Assembly (NCBI GenBank): GCA_963759875.1
Contig: CAVXBB010000016.1
Span: forward strand, 372,001 to 436,000
Origin: JAFAGX01 sp963759875
Lineage (GTDB): Bacteria; Acidobacteriota; Terriglobia; Terriglobales; Acidobacteriaceae
Direction: 5' to 3'
DNA: 64,000 bases
Made by a program: the position numbers and the translations under genes. Positions 55,684-64,000 of this stretch are shown here, piece by piece. How positions within the stretch are numbered: position 1 is the first letter of the stretch; every line of letters begins with the position of its first letter. The notes beneath the pieces were generated by a model that saw only the letters and a list, made by a program, of their open reading frames with translations, did not search any database and was not told the DNA's origin.

Positions 55684-56603
55684 AAGGCATACATCGCGAG
55701 CGCCTCGGCCGATTACAGACGGAGCAAGCCAATACCGCATCGAGAGACCTGGATGCTAAATCGTCGCTGGAAATCGCTCGAATCATAAACAACGAAGATG
55801 CGAAAGTTGCGGCGGCGGTAAAACGGGCTTTGCCGCAGATCGCGAAGGCAATCGATTTGATTGCGGCGGGGCTAAGCCGCGGCGGGCGGTTGATTTACAT
55901 AGGTGCAGGAACGAGTGGGCGGCTCGCGGCGCTGGATGCAGCTGAGTGCCCGCCGACGTTCAACACTAGTCCGAAGACGGTACAGTTTGTCATTGCCGGA
56001 GGGACTAAAGCCCTACTCGGAGCAGTCGAAGCGAGTGAGGACTCTCGCCAAATGGGCCGGCGCGAAATTGCGAAAAGGAAACCTGGTAAGAACGATGTGG
56101 TGGTGGGAATCGCCGCCAGCGGCCGCACGCCCTTCACGATTGCAGCAATCGTATATGCACGACGACAAGGGGCGAAGACAGTTGCCGTGACATGCAATAA
56201 GAACTCGGCGCTGGGCCGCGGAGCGCACATCGACATTGTGACGGAGGTCGGACCGGAAGTAGTTGCGGGGTCCAGCCGCATGAAAGCCGGTACTGCACAA
56301 AAAATGGTATTGAATATGCTCTCCACCGGCGGGATGGCGAGACTCGGCTACATTTACGGCAATTTGATGATCAATGTGCAGGTAAAGAATGAAAAGCTAC
56401 GGCAACGGGGCGTTACGATCCTGCAGCTCGCCACAGGTGTCGATCGCGAAAAAGCACAGCAAGGGTTGAAAGCTGCCGGAAACAGCGTTCCTGTCGCGCT
56501 CATTATGTTGGAAACCGGAGCAAAACGGAGCGAAGCTGTGCAGGCGTTAAAAGCTGCCAGCGGAAATGTTCGGCAGGCAATTGGCTTAGCACGACCGATG
56601 TAG
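55680..56603 (+). CDS. murQ: N-acetylmuramic acid 6-phosphate etherase
   Basis: A 307-residue MurQ. It starts with GTG inside the stop of the preceding gene. The SIS domain shows LIYIGAGTSGRLAALDAAE, VVGIAASGRTPF and EVVAGSSRMKAGTAQKMVLN, with catalytic Glu in the AECPPTF region. The enzyme cleaves the lactyl ether of MurNAc-6-phosphate to give GlcNAc-6-phosphate and lactate in peptidoglycan recycling. With the upstream hydrolase and the downstream murA it forms a cell-wall group. Confidence 0.93.
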   Translation: MKGIHRERLGRLQTEQANTASRDLDAKSSLEIARIINNEDAKVAAAVKRALPQIAKAIDLIAAGLSRGGRLIYIGAGTSGRLAALDAAECPPTFNTSPKTVQFVIAGGTKALLGAVEASEDSRQMGRREIAKRKPGKNDVVVGIAASGRTPFTIAAIVYARRQGAKTVAVTCNKNSALGRGAHIDIVTEVGPEVVAGSSRMKAGTAQKMVLNMLSTGGMARLGYIYGNLMINVQVKNEKLRQRGVTILQLATGVDREKAQQGLKAAGNSVPVALIMLETGAKRSEAVQALKAASGNVRQAIGLARPM

Positions 56604-56791
56604 CAGCTGTTATTGTCCTAGGTTGTCCAACGAGGGCGTCCGCCCCAGATGACCGCGGGGCAATGCCCTTTCGATTGGAAGCAGGTGTGATCCGTCAGGG
56701 AAGTTGCCCGGTACAATCTGGCAATACCATAAAATGGAGTGTTCGGATGGGTGTTGGAGTCGCCGCGGTAGTCGCGAGAGAAAAGATCCGT

Positions 56792-58096
56792 ATGGATAAG
56801 TTCGTAGTTCGAGGTGGAGCTCCTCTGCTCGGAACGATCCGTGTGAGCGGAGCCAAGAACGCAGCCCTGCCTGCGATGGCGGCCGCCCTGCTTACAGAGG
56901 AACCGGTCATTCTCGAAAATATTCCGCACGTTCGGGACATCGAGACAACGCGTAAGCTGCTGGCCGCAATGGGCGCTGAGGTTGAGCTGGGATATGGACG
57001 GGCGCAGCATCGCACGACAATTTCGTGCCGGAAACTGGCATCCCCGGAAGCTTCTTATGAGCTGGTGAAAACAATGCGGGCGTCCACGCTTGTTCTTGGG
57101 CCTCTTGTAGCCCGATGCGGGCGAGCGCGGGTTTCACTTCCGGGTGGGTGTGCAATCGGGGCGCGTCCGATTGATCTGCACATCAAAGGCCTGGAGCGCC
57201 TCGGGGCGACGATTACTCAAACGCATGGTTACGTAGAAGCAAGCGCCAAGCGTTTACGCGGCGCTGAAATTGTTTTTGACAAAATCACCGTGACCGGGAC
57301 GGAAGACCTGCTGATGGCGGCTGTCCTCGCGGAAGGCGAGACGCTGATGCTTAACTGTGCGCGGGAGCCTGAAGTTGCAGATTTGGCGGCGCTGCTGAAC
57401 AAAATGGGCGCGCGGATTGAAGGCGCGGGAACTCCGACCATTCGTGTCAAAGGAGTTGACAAGCTGGGCGGCGCGAAACACCGGATTATTCCCGACCGCA
57501 TTGAAGCGGCAACATTCATCATTGCAGGAGCGATCACCGGCGGGGACGTGAATGTGGCGGGGTGCGATCCCGACCACATCGGAGCTGTGCTGCAGAAGCT
57601 GAATGAAGTCGGAGTCAAGACTGCTCACACCATCGATTCGGTCCGGGTCATGGGCGACCATCCGCTGAAAGCCGCCGACATGGTAACCGAAGAATTTCCT
57701 GGATTTCCGACTGATGTGCAAGCGCAATATATGGCGTTGGTGACGCAGGCGGATGGCAGCTCCATTATCACGGAAAACATCTTTGAAAACCGTTTTATGC
57801 ATGCGCTAGAACTGGTTCGCATGGGAGCGAACATCAAAATCGAAGGTAGCCGCGCGGTGGTTCGTGGAAAAACTCCCTTGAGCGGGGCGGCAGTTCTGGC
57901 TTCTGATCTGCGGGCTTCCGCATCGTTGGTGTTGGCTGCGCTCGTAGCCGATGGGGAGACCATCATCGATCGCGTTTATCACATGGATCGCGGTTACGAA
58001 AACATTGAAGAAAAGTTGCGCGGCGTGGGCGCGCAAATCCGGCGAATCGGAGAGATTCTGCCGAAAAAAGCGGTTGCTCCTGCCAATCACGCGTAG
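56792..58096 (+). CDS. murA: UDP-N-acetylglucosamine 1-carboxyvinyltransferase
   Basis: A 434-residue MurA. ATG 56792 gives the standard N-terminus MDKFVVRGGAPLLGTIRVSG; the frame upstream of it is not conserved. KNAALPAMAAALL, the active-site loop RASTLVLGPLVARCGRARVS with the PEP-attacking Cys, and FPTDVQAQYMAL are visible. It adds enolpyruvate from PEP to UDP-GlcNAc, the first committed step of peptidoglycan synthesis; Cys at the active site predicts fosfomycin sensitivity at target level. It is separated from murQ by 188 bases that hold short GC-rich dyads and presumably its own promoter. Confidence 0.96.
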   Translation: MDKFVVRGGAPLLGTIRVSGAKNAALPAMAAALLTEEPVILENIPHVRDIETTRKLLAAMGAEVELGYGRAQHRTTISCRKLASPEASYELVKTMRASTLVLGPLVARCGRARVSLPGGCAIGARPIDLHIKGLERLGATITQTHGYVEASAKRLRGAEIVFDKITVTGTEDLLMAAVLAEGETLMLNCAREPEVADLAALLNKMGARIEGAGTPTIRVKGVDKLGGAKHRIIPDRIEAATFIIAGAITGGDVNVAGCDPDHIGAVLQKLNEVGVKTAHTIDSVRVMGDHPLKAADMVTEEFPGFPTDVQAQYMALVTQADGSSIITENIFENRFMHALELVRMGANIKIEGSRAVVRGKTPLSGAAVLASDLRASASLVLAALVADGETIIDRVYHMDRGYENIEEKLRGVGAQIRRIGEILPKKAVAPANHA

Positions 58097-58240
58097 TCTG
58101 GGTTCAAGCCATCTCACAGTAATGATCAGCTAGTAACTCCAGTATCAAATACCCGGAACTATTGTCCTTTCGTGTGCTTGCACTTCCGCAACATATTGTC
58201 TGCCGTCGCGTTTGTATAGGATGAGAACAGAGGAGTCTTC

Positions 58241-59404
58241 ATGAACATCAATCGCTCGGTTCGATGGCTTGTGCTCGCAGTCCTGCTTGTCGCGATGTCG
58301 GGAGCAGCGTCAGCCGGGGTCTTTGTATCCGTGAATTTTGGGCCACCGGCGCTGCCGGTCTACGAGCAGCCTCCATGCCCCGCGGAAGGGTACATCTGGA
58401 CGCCCGGCTATTGGGCGTATGGACCGTATGGCTACTACTGGGTTCCGGGAACCTGGGTGATGGCTCCTCAGCCGGGTTATTTATGGACGCCGGGTTATTG
58501 GGGTTGGAATGAGGGACTCTATTACTGGCATCCGGGATATTGGGGGCCGGTTGTGGGCTTCTATGGCGGCATTCCGTATGGCTATGGTTACACGGGCGAG
58601 GGCTATCACGGCGGCTATTGGAGAGATAACCGTTTCTATTACAACCGGAGCGTCAACAACGTAAATGTGACGAGAGTCACGAATGTTTACAACACAACGG
58701 TGATCAACAACAACACGACCACGGTGAATCGCGTGAGCTATAACGGCGGCCCTGGTGGAATTGCCGCGCGCCCGACGCCGGAACAAGAAGCAGTAGCGCG
58801 AGAAAAACATCTTGAGGCTACGCCGACGCAGATTCAGCATGAGACGTTAGCCAAGAACAATCCGCAGTTGCGGGCTTCGGTGAATAATGGACGTCCGCCG
58901 ATCGCAGCCACGGCGAAACCGAACGAGTTCAGCGGGCATGATGTAGTTGCGGCCACCCGGGCTGGAGCGCCATACAAAGCGCCTGCCAATCGTCCGGTCA
59001 CGGGTACTAACAATGTGCCTCGGCCAGGAAACAATGTGCCTCGGCCAGGAGCAGTTGGAAATGCGGCATCGCACGCAAGCAACACACCGCGTCCAGAAAC
59101 AGAATCGAGAAGCGTGCCGCGACCGCCGAGTTCATATCAACCGGGGACGGTTTCCCATGCGAATCAGCCGATGACGCAAAATGCACCGCGGGAAGGAAAC
59201 GTGCCTCGAGCGGAGAATGCGCCGCGTCCGAATTATGGAGCGCAGGGACAGGGGAACTCGCGGCCGGAATACACGCCACGCACAGAATCGCAAACACCGC
59301 GCGTGAATGAAGCTCGTCCGCAGGAAACGTCTCGGCCGGAAGCGGAGCCCCGACCGCAATCGGAACCGCGGAGCGAAGAACCTCGGCGCGAGCCACCGCG
59401 ATAG
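58241..59404 (+). CDS. Exported YXWGXW-repeat protein with a Pro/Arg/Asn-rich tail
   Basis: A 387-residue exported protein. A signal peptide (LVLAVLLVAMSGAASAG) precedes repeats of the form GYIWTPGYWAYG, GYLWTPGYWGWN and YWHPGYWGPVVG, the YXWGXW motif found in envelope proteins of unknown function. Residues about 130-170 are Asn/Thr/Val-rich, and everything from about 250 on is low complexity with repeated PRPG, PRPE and RPEx units, ending in a run of Glu/Pro/Arg. GAGGAG precedes ATG 58241. It may be an envelope or stress protein; function unknown. It is convergent with secA. Confidence 0.78.
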   Translation: MNINRSVRWLVLAVLLVAMSGAASAGVFVSVNFGPPALPVYEQPPCPAEGYIWTPGYWAYGPYGYYWVPGTWVMAPQPGYLWTPGYWGWNEGLYYWHPGYWGPVVGFYGGIPYGYGYTGEGYHGGYWRDNRFYYNRSVNNVNVTRVTNVYNTTVINNNTTTVNRVSYNGGPGGIAARPTPEQEAVAREKHLEATPTQIQHETLAKNNPQLRASVNNGRPPIAATAKPNEFSGHDVVAATRAGAPYKAPANRPVTGTNNVPRPGNNVPRPGAVGNAASHASNTPRPETESRSVPRPPSSYQPGTVSHANQPMTQNAPREGNVPRAENAPRPNYGAQGQGNSRPEYTPRTESQTPRVNEARPQETSRPEAEPRPQSEPRSEEPRREPPR

Positions 59405-59568
59405 TCACGTGTAAGTTCCCAGGCTTTAAAAACGGCCCTTAGTGTCTCCGCTCAGGGCACGCTGGGGTGGGGCATAAGTATCAGGTTCTCGGTGGTGTAC
59501 GCAAGATCCCTCGCCCCGCTGATGAAAGCGCGGGCTTCGAGATATCACTCTATAAACTGGGAAGAAAA

Positions 59569-62560
59569 TCAGACGCTGGCGCCGCAGCACTTCTTGTATT
59601 TCTTGCCGGAGCCGCAGGGGCAAGGATCGTTGCGTCCGACTTTGGCTGCGCCGCGAACCACCTGCTGTACCGGCTGCAGCATCACCGGAACCGGCCATGC
59701 GAGCCTGCTCCAGTTCGCGGCTTTTCGGCGCTGGAAAGCTTCTTCGATTTCGTCGACTGATGTGGTCACATTGCCGCGGTCGGCGGCCATTGCCATCGCC
59801 CCCGATCGGCGAACTGCTTCGCCACTGAACTGCCGGGCCAGTCGCAGCCATCGCCGGCTGCGGGCGCTCCAGGATCTGCATCAGGTACAGATAGCGGACC
59901 GTCTCTTCCTGGAAGCGCTGCATCATGGCTTCGAACATGTCGAAGGATTCGCGCTTGTATTCGACCAAGCGGATCGTGCTGCCCGTAGCCGCGCAGGCCG
60001 ATGCCCTCTTTCAGGTGGTCCATACTGAGAAGGTGGTCTTTCCACTGCGAATCGAGCACACTCAGCATGATCATGCGCTCGTGATAGCGCATGGCATCGG
60101 GACCAATGAGATTTTCTTTGGCATCGTAGCGAGCTTTGAGTTTGTCGAAAATCGCGTCGCCCGAGTTCCTGCCGGTTGAGGGTTTCGGGCTTGATGCCTT
60201 CGGCGAGAATATCGACGCCGAAGCGGGTGAAGATGGCGTCCTTGAGGCCCTTAATGTCCCAATCGGCGGGATGGGCTTTGACCGCGCAGAACTGATCCAT
60301 CAAGTCGCTGAGAATTCCGGAAACATAATCTTCTAGAATCAATTCCTTCTGATCGACACCTTCGAGCAATTGGTGGCGCAGGCCGTAGACCGCCTCGCGC
60401 TGCTTGTTCATCACATCGTCGTATTCGAGCAGATGTTTGCGGGCTTCGAAGTTTTGCGCTTCGACGGCTTTCTGCGCTGTTTCGATGCGGCGCGAGATCA
60501 GCCGCGATTCGATGGGAACGCCCTCTTCCATGCCGAGACGCTGGAGCAGCTTGGAGACCCACTCCTTGGCGAAAATGCGCATCAGGTCGTCTTCGAGCGA
60601 AAGATAAAAACGCGAAGAACCAGGATCGCCCTGGCGTCCGGCGCGACCTCGAAGCTGATTGTCGATGCGGCGAGCTTCGTGCCGCTCGGTGCCGAAGATG
60701 TGCAGACCCCCGGCGGCGATGACTTCGTCGTGCTCTTTGTCGGTCTGCTGCTTGTAGCGGTTGAAAGTTTCGGTCCACTGGTCGATGGGAACGACGTATT
60801 CGTTGCCGGCGTAATACCAGACAGTGCTCTTGCTGTCGTCAACGGCAGCTTGAACCTTGCCCTGCGCGGCACGCAGGGGCTGCGCGATTCCCTTCTTCAC
60901 GCATTCCTGCTTTGCCATGAATTCGGGGTTTCCGCCAAGCAAAATATCGGTTCCGCGGCCCGCCATGTTGGTGGCGATCGTGACCATGCCTTTGCGGCCG
61001 GCCTGGGCAACAATCTCGGCTTCTCGTTCGTGCTGCTTGGCGTTCAAAACCCAGTGCTTCACACCCTTTTTCTTCAGCAGTTCGGAAAGGCGCTCGGACT
61101 TTTCAATCGAAGTGGTGCCGACCAGAACAGGTTGGCCAGCCGCGTGTTAAGTTTTTGAATTTCGTCAGCCGCGGCGAAATATTTTTCTTTTTCGGTGCGG
61201 TAGACGACATCGGGATTCTCTATCCGCAGCAATACCCGGTTGGTCGGGATGACCATCACTTCCAGCTTGTAAATCTTGTCGAATTCGGTTGCTTCGGTTT
61301 CCGCAGTGCCGGTCATTCCCGCGAGCTTCTTGTACATGCGGAAATAATTCTGGAAGGTGATGGTGGCAAGGGTTTGGTTCTCGCGCTCGATTTTGACGTT
61401 TTCCTTGGCTTCAACTGCCTGATGCAGCCCATCGGACCAGCGTCGGCCGGGCATAAGACGACCGGTGAACTCGTCAACAATGATGACTTCGCCTCCTTTC
61501 ACCACATATTCGACATCACGGTGATAGAGAGCGTGCGCCTTGATGGCGGTCTCGACGTGATGCTTGAGAGCCCAATTCTCCGGGTCGGCAATGTTGCCGA
61601 TACCTAGCAAACCTTCGACTTTTTCCCAGCCCTCATCGGTAACCGTGATGCTGCGGTGCTTCTCGTCGACCACGAAATCGCCCGTAAGTTCGGCTTGGGC
61701 TCTCCGGGAGGACCCTCGATTTCTTCGCCTTTTTCGAGCTTGGGAATGATGCGGTTGACGCGGGCGTACTTGTCGGTGGATTCCTCGCTGGCGCCGGAGA
61801 TGATGAGCGGGGTACGGGCTTCGTCGATCAGGATGGAATCGACTTCGTCGACGATAGCGAAATTGTGGCCGCGCTGCACGCAATCGTGCAGGTCGAACTT
61901 CATGTTGTCGCGGAGATAGTCGAAACCAAATTCGTTGTTCGTGCCGTAGGTGACATCGGCCGCATAGGCTTCACGCCGCTGCTGATCATCGAGATCGTGA
62001 ACGATGACGCCCACCGCCAGCCCCAGAAACGTATACAGCTTGCCCATCCACTCGGAGTCGCGTTTGGCCAGGTAGTCATTAACGGTGACAACGTGAACTC
62101 CGCGCCCGCTCAGGGCATTCAAGATAGACCGGGAGAGTTGCGACCAGCGTTTTACCTTCACCGGTCTTCATTTCGGCGATCTTGCCCTGGTGCAAAACCA
62201 TGCCGCCAATGAGCTGGACATCGAAATGCCGCATGTTGAGCACGCGGCGGCCGGCTTCACGGACGACCGCGAAAGCTTCTGACCAGACATTTCGTCGAGA
62301 ACTTCGTTGCTCGCGGCGATGCGCTCGATCTTCAAGCTCTTTCAGGCGGTCGGGATCCGCATCGGGCTCATCGAACGATTTTGCTAAGACGCTCGTGAAT
62401 ACGGCGTCGAAATTCGTCGGTTTTGCCGCGTAGTTGCTTCGTCGCTGAGCTTCTGCATCTCAGGCTCAAGCGCACAGATGGCCTCTACTCGGGGCGTCAA
62501 GCGCTTGATCTCGCGCTCATTCTTGGTCCCGAAGACCTTCGCCATTAAGCTATCAATCAA
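59569..62560 (-). pseudogene. secA: Preprotein translocase ATPase SecA, frameshifted (probably sequence errors)
   Basis: Stitching frames gives a full-length SecA of about 997 residues. N-terminus: TTG 62560 (reads IDSLMAKVFGTKNERE) with AAGGA upstream. Walker A is MKTGEGKT (near 62160), followed by VNDYLAKRDSEWM, DEVDSILIDEARTPLIISGA, TNMAGRGTDILLGGNP, QLRGRAGRQGDPGSSRFYLS and the zinc-binding C-terminus CPCGSGKKYKKCC. There are around ten one-base shifts (for example near 62455, 62125, 61697, 61140, 60165, 59985 and 59838). SecA drives protein export through SecYEG and is normally essential and single-copy, so a truly broken gene is unlikely unless a second copy exists. It is divergent from the acyl-CoA ligase gene. 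Confidence 0.85.
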
Positions 62561-62680
62561 AGTCGTGAATCCTTCGGCGGCGGGCAGTACCGACCCGATA
62601 TCTTAGAAGCCTAGCATATTAGATGCTTTGCCAGCAGGTAAGTCGCGGCCCTGGTTTCATGTAAGATTGCCCGCTAACCG

Positions 62681-64000
62681 ATGCAAACCTTCTACGATCT
62701 GTTTTGCCAGTGCGCTCAGCGATGGCCGAACAACACGGCAATAGAGATTCAGCGCCGCGACGGAGCTGAAAGCTGTACCTACACAGAACTGCGCCGGATG
62801 GCGGAATCGATTGGGCGCTGGCTCCGCGACGAAAATCTTGAGCGTGGCTCGCGGGTGGCGATTTTAGCTGATAATCATCCGCGCTGGGTAGCAACTTACC
62901 TTGGCATTATCGCCGCTGGATATGTGGCCGTGCCACTGGACACAGCCTTGCATGGCGATCAGGTTGCGAAGCTGCTGAAGGATAGCGGTGCCACGCTGAT
63001 TTTTTGTGATAGCAAGCATCTGCAACTGCTGCACGAAACGCCATTGTCCACGGTCCTGACCGATGGAGACTCCGGGCGTGCCCGCGATGATGCCGAACTT
63101 GGTTCGGCCGGACAGCGGAGAGCAGCTGTCCCTACACAAGCTGATCTTGGCAGCATACTTGCTGCGGGGCCGGGAAACTTCACAGCTGCGCCGTCACGCA
63201 AAGATGACTTGGCTTCCCTGCTCTACACATCCGGCACGACGGCCGACCCGAAAGGCGTGATGCTCACGCATGGAAACCTGATGGGGGAAGTCGAGGCTGT
63301 ATTTGGCTGGGTGCAGATTGGTCCGGAAGACGCATTGCTCGGAGTTCTTCCGCTGTTTCATGTACTGTCGCAGATGGCCAATCTGATGCTGCCGCTGGTC
63401 AAAGGATCACGGGTTGTTTACCTTGAGACGCTGAACACGACGGAACTGCTCCGTGCCTTGAGGGAACGACAGATCACAGCGCTGGCGGTGGTTCCGCAAT
63501 TCTTCTATTTGATCCACGAGCGCATATTCAAAGAAATTGCACAGCGCGGCAAGTTGGCGCAGATGGCAGTGCGAATGTTCATGGGTGTTACGCGCTTTAC
63601 GCGGAAGTTTGGCTGGAATCCGGGCAGGATCTTTTTTGCCCAGGTACACAATCTATTCGGCGGCAAGATGCGGTACCTGGTGACGGGAGGGTCGCGGTTT
63701 GATCCCGAGATTGGGCGCGATTTCTATGCTTTAGGAATAGACATCCTGCAAGCTTACGGTCTGACCGAGACCTCCGGCGGCGCGTTTGCCACACCGCCAG
63801 AGAACAACGTGATTGGATCGGTTGGGCCGCCACTGACGGGCGTGGAGGGCAAGATTCTCGATGCGCAGCCGGTGGCGGGAGTTCCGAACCCGGTTGGGGA
63901 AATCGCGATCCGCGGTGCCCTTGTCATGAAAGGTTACTGGAACCGGCCGGATGCGACAGCTGAAGTTCTGCGCCATGGGTGGCTGCGCACGGGCGATCTC
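62681..64000 (+). CDS. Long-chain acyl-CoA synthetase / AMP-dependent ligase (partial, runs off the right edge)
   Basis: The first 440 residues of an ANL-superfamily adenylating enzyme; the frame is open to the end of the window. The P-loop-like YTSGTTADPKGVMLTHGN, the A5 motif LQAYGLTETSGG and WLRTGDL at the very end are present, with ATG 62681 opening MQTFYDLFCQCAQRWPNN. The style matches long-chain fatty acyl-CoA synthetases, which would feed the acyl-CoA dehydrogenase and WS/DGAT encoded elsewhere in the window. Substrate chain length cannot be read from the partial sequence. It is divergent from secA, 120 bases away. Confidence 0.85.
   Translation, partial: MQTFYDLFCQCAQRWPNNTAIEIQRRDGAESCTYTELRRMAESIGRWLRDENLERGSRVAILADNHPRWVATYLGIIAAGYVAVPLDTALHGDQVAKLLKDSGATLIFCDSKHLQLLHETPLSTVLTDGDSGRARDDAELGSAGQRRAAVPTQADLGSILAAGPGNFTAAPSRKDDLASLLYTSGTTADPKGVMLTHGNLMGEVEAVFGWVQIGPEDALLGVLPLFHVLSQMANLMLPLVKGSRVVYLETLNTTELLRALRERQITALAVVPQFFYLIHERIFKEIAQRGKLAQMAVRMFMGVTRFTRKFGWNPGRIFFAQVHNLFGGKMRYLVTGGSRFDPEIGRDFYALGIDILQAYGLTETSGGAFATPPENNVIGSVGPPLTGVEGKILDAQPVAGVPNPVGEIAIRGALVMKGYWNRPDATAEVLRHGWLRTGDL

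Noticed and set aside
60370..61158. 262-codon plus-strand frame opposite secA
   Set aside because: It is the antisense of well-conserved SecA sequence and has no domain of its own.
1..64000. CRISPR arrays, tRNA or rRNA genes, prophage or IS elements
   Set aside because: No regularly spaced repeats, cloverleaf-like segments, transposase or integrase motifs were seen by eye; a covariance-model scan was not possible.

Overview
The window looks like a chromosomal stretch from a soil-type, Gram-negative member of the Acidobacteriota (inference). The reasons are moderately high GC, MsbA-type lipid export, a secreted FG-GAP/VCBS protein whose odd C-terminus I associate with this phylum, a YXWGXW protein, and genes for both PHA-type and wax-ester/TAG-type storage. 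I see no tRNA, rRNA, CRISPR array, insertion sequence or prophage.

Layout. 0.3-8.2 kb: secreted or lipid-anchored proteins (FG-GAP protein, arylsulfotransferase-like lipoprotein, phosphoesterase/phospholipase C-like lipoprotein, beta-propeller lipoprotein). 8.2-20.6 kb: housekeeping genes (GT39 glycosyltransferase, nrnA, rbfA, a type-4 uracil-DNA glycosylase, coaBC, rpoZ, gmk, a YicC protein, an MsbA-like exporter), then an unrecognised gene and a lipase. 20.7-27.6 kb: carbon storage, with a PhaR-like repressor divergent from a six-repeat phasin-like protein, a frameshifted adhE, a STAS protein and a WS/DGAT acyltransferase. 27.6-46.7 kb: one co-directional run containing a membrane Fe-S ETF:quinone oxidoreductase, etfB, etfA, an acyl-CoA dehydrogenase, a 2804-aa synthase (KS-AT-KS-ACP-ACP-ACP-KR-DH), a 1419-aa eukaryote-like acetyl-CoA carboxylase lacking biotin carboxylase, and an Sfp-type phosphopantetheinyl transferase. 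46.7-52.3 kb: F420 genes cofG-cofD-cofC, a flavin reductase, an M48 protease and a Ddn-like protein, with a glpK 3' remnant at the boundary. 52.5-64 kb: a KimA-like permease, a serine hydrolase, murQ, murA, a YXWGXW protein, a frameshifted secA, and an acyl-CoA ligase that runs off the right edge.

The most interesting system is the synthase-carboxylase-PPTase operon. It appears to supply its own malonyl-CoA, build an acyl chain and activate its own carrier domains. All three carrier domains have Thr where Ser normally carries phosphopantetheine. The synthase has no enoyl reductase, and an acyl-CoA dehydrogenase/ETF/quinone module lies directly upstream. I infer a secondary-lipid synthase of the Pfa-like kind; the product cannot be read from sequence.

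The second strong signal is regulatory. The phasin-like gene has a near-consensus promoter followed by an exact CTGC-N3-GCAG site, the form reported for PhaR, and a PhaR homologue is transcribed divergently.

Several genes (adhE, secA, and to a lesser degree the Fe-S oxidoreductase, acyl-CoA dehydrogenase and flavin reductase) carry single-base indels while their proteins otherwise read as conserved. I judge most of these to be consensus errors rather than decay. The 12.7 kb synthase/carboxylase stretch has none.
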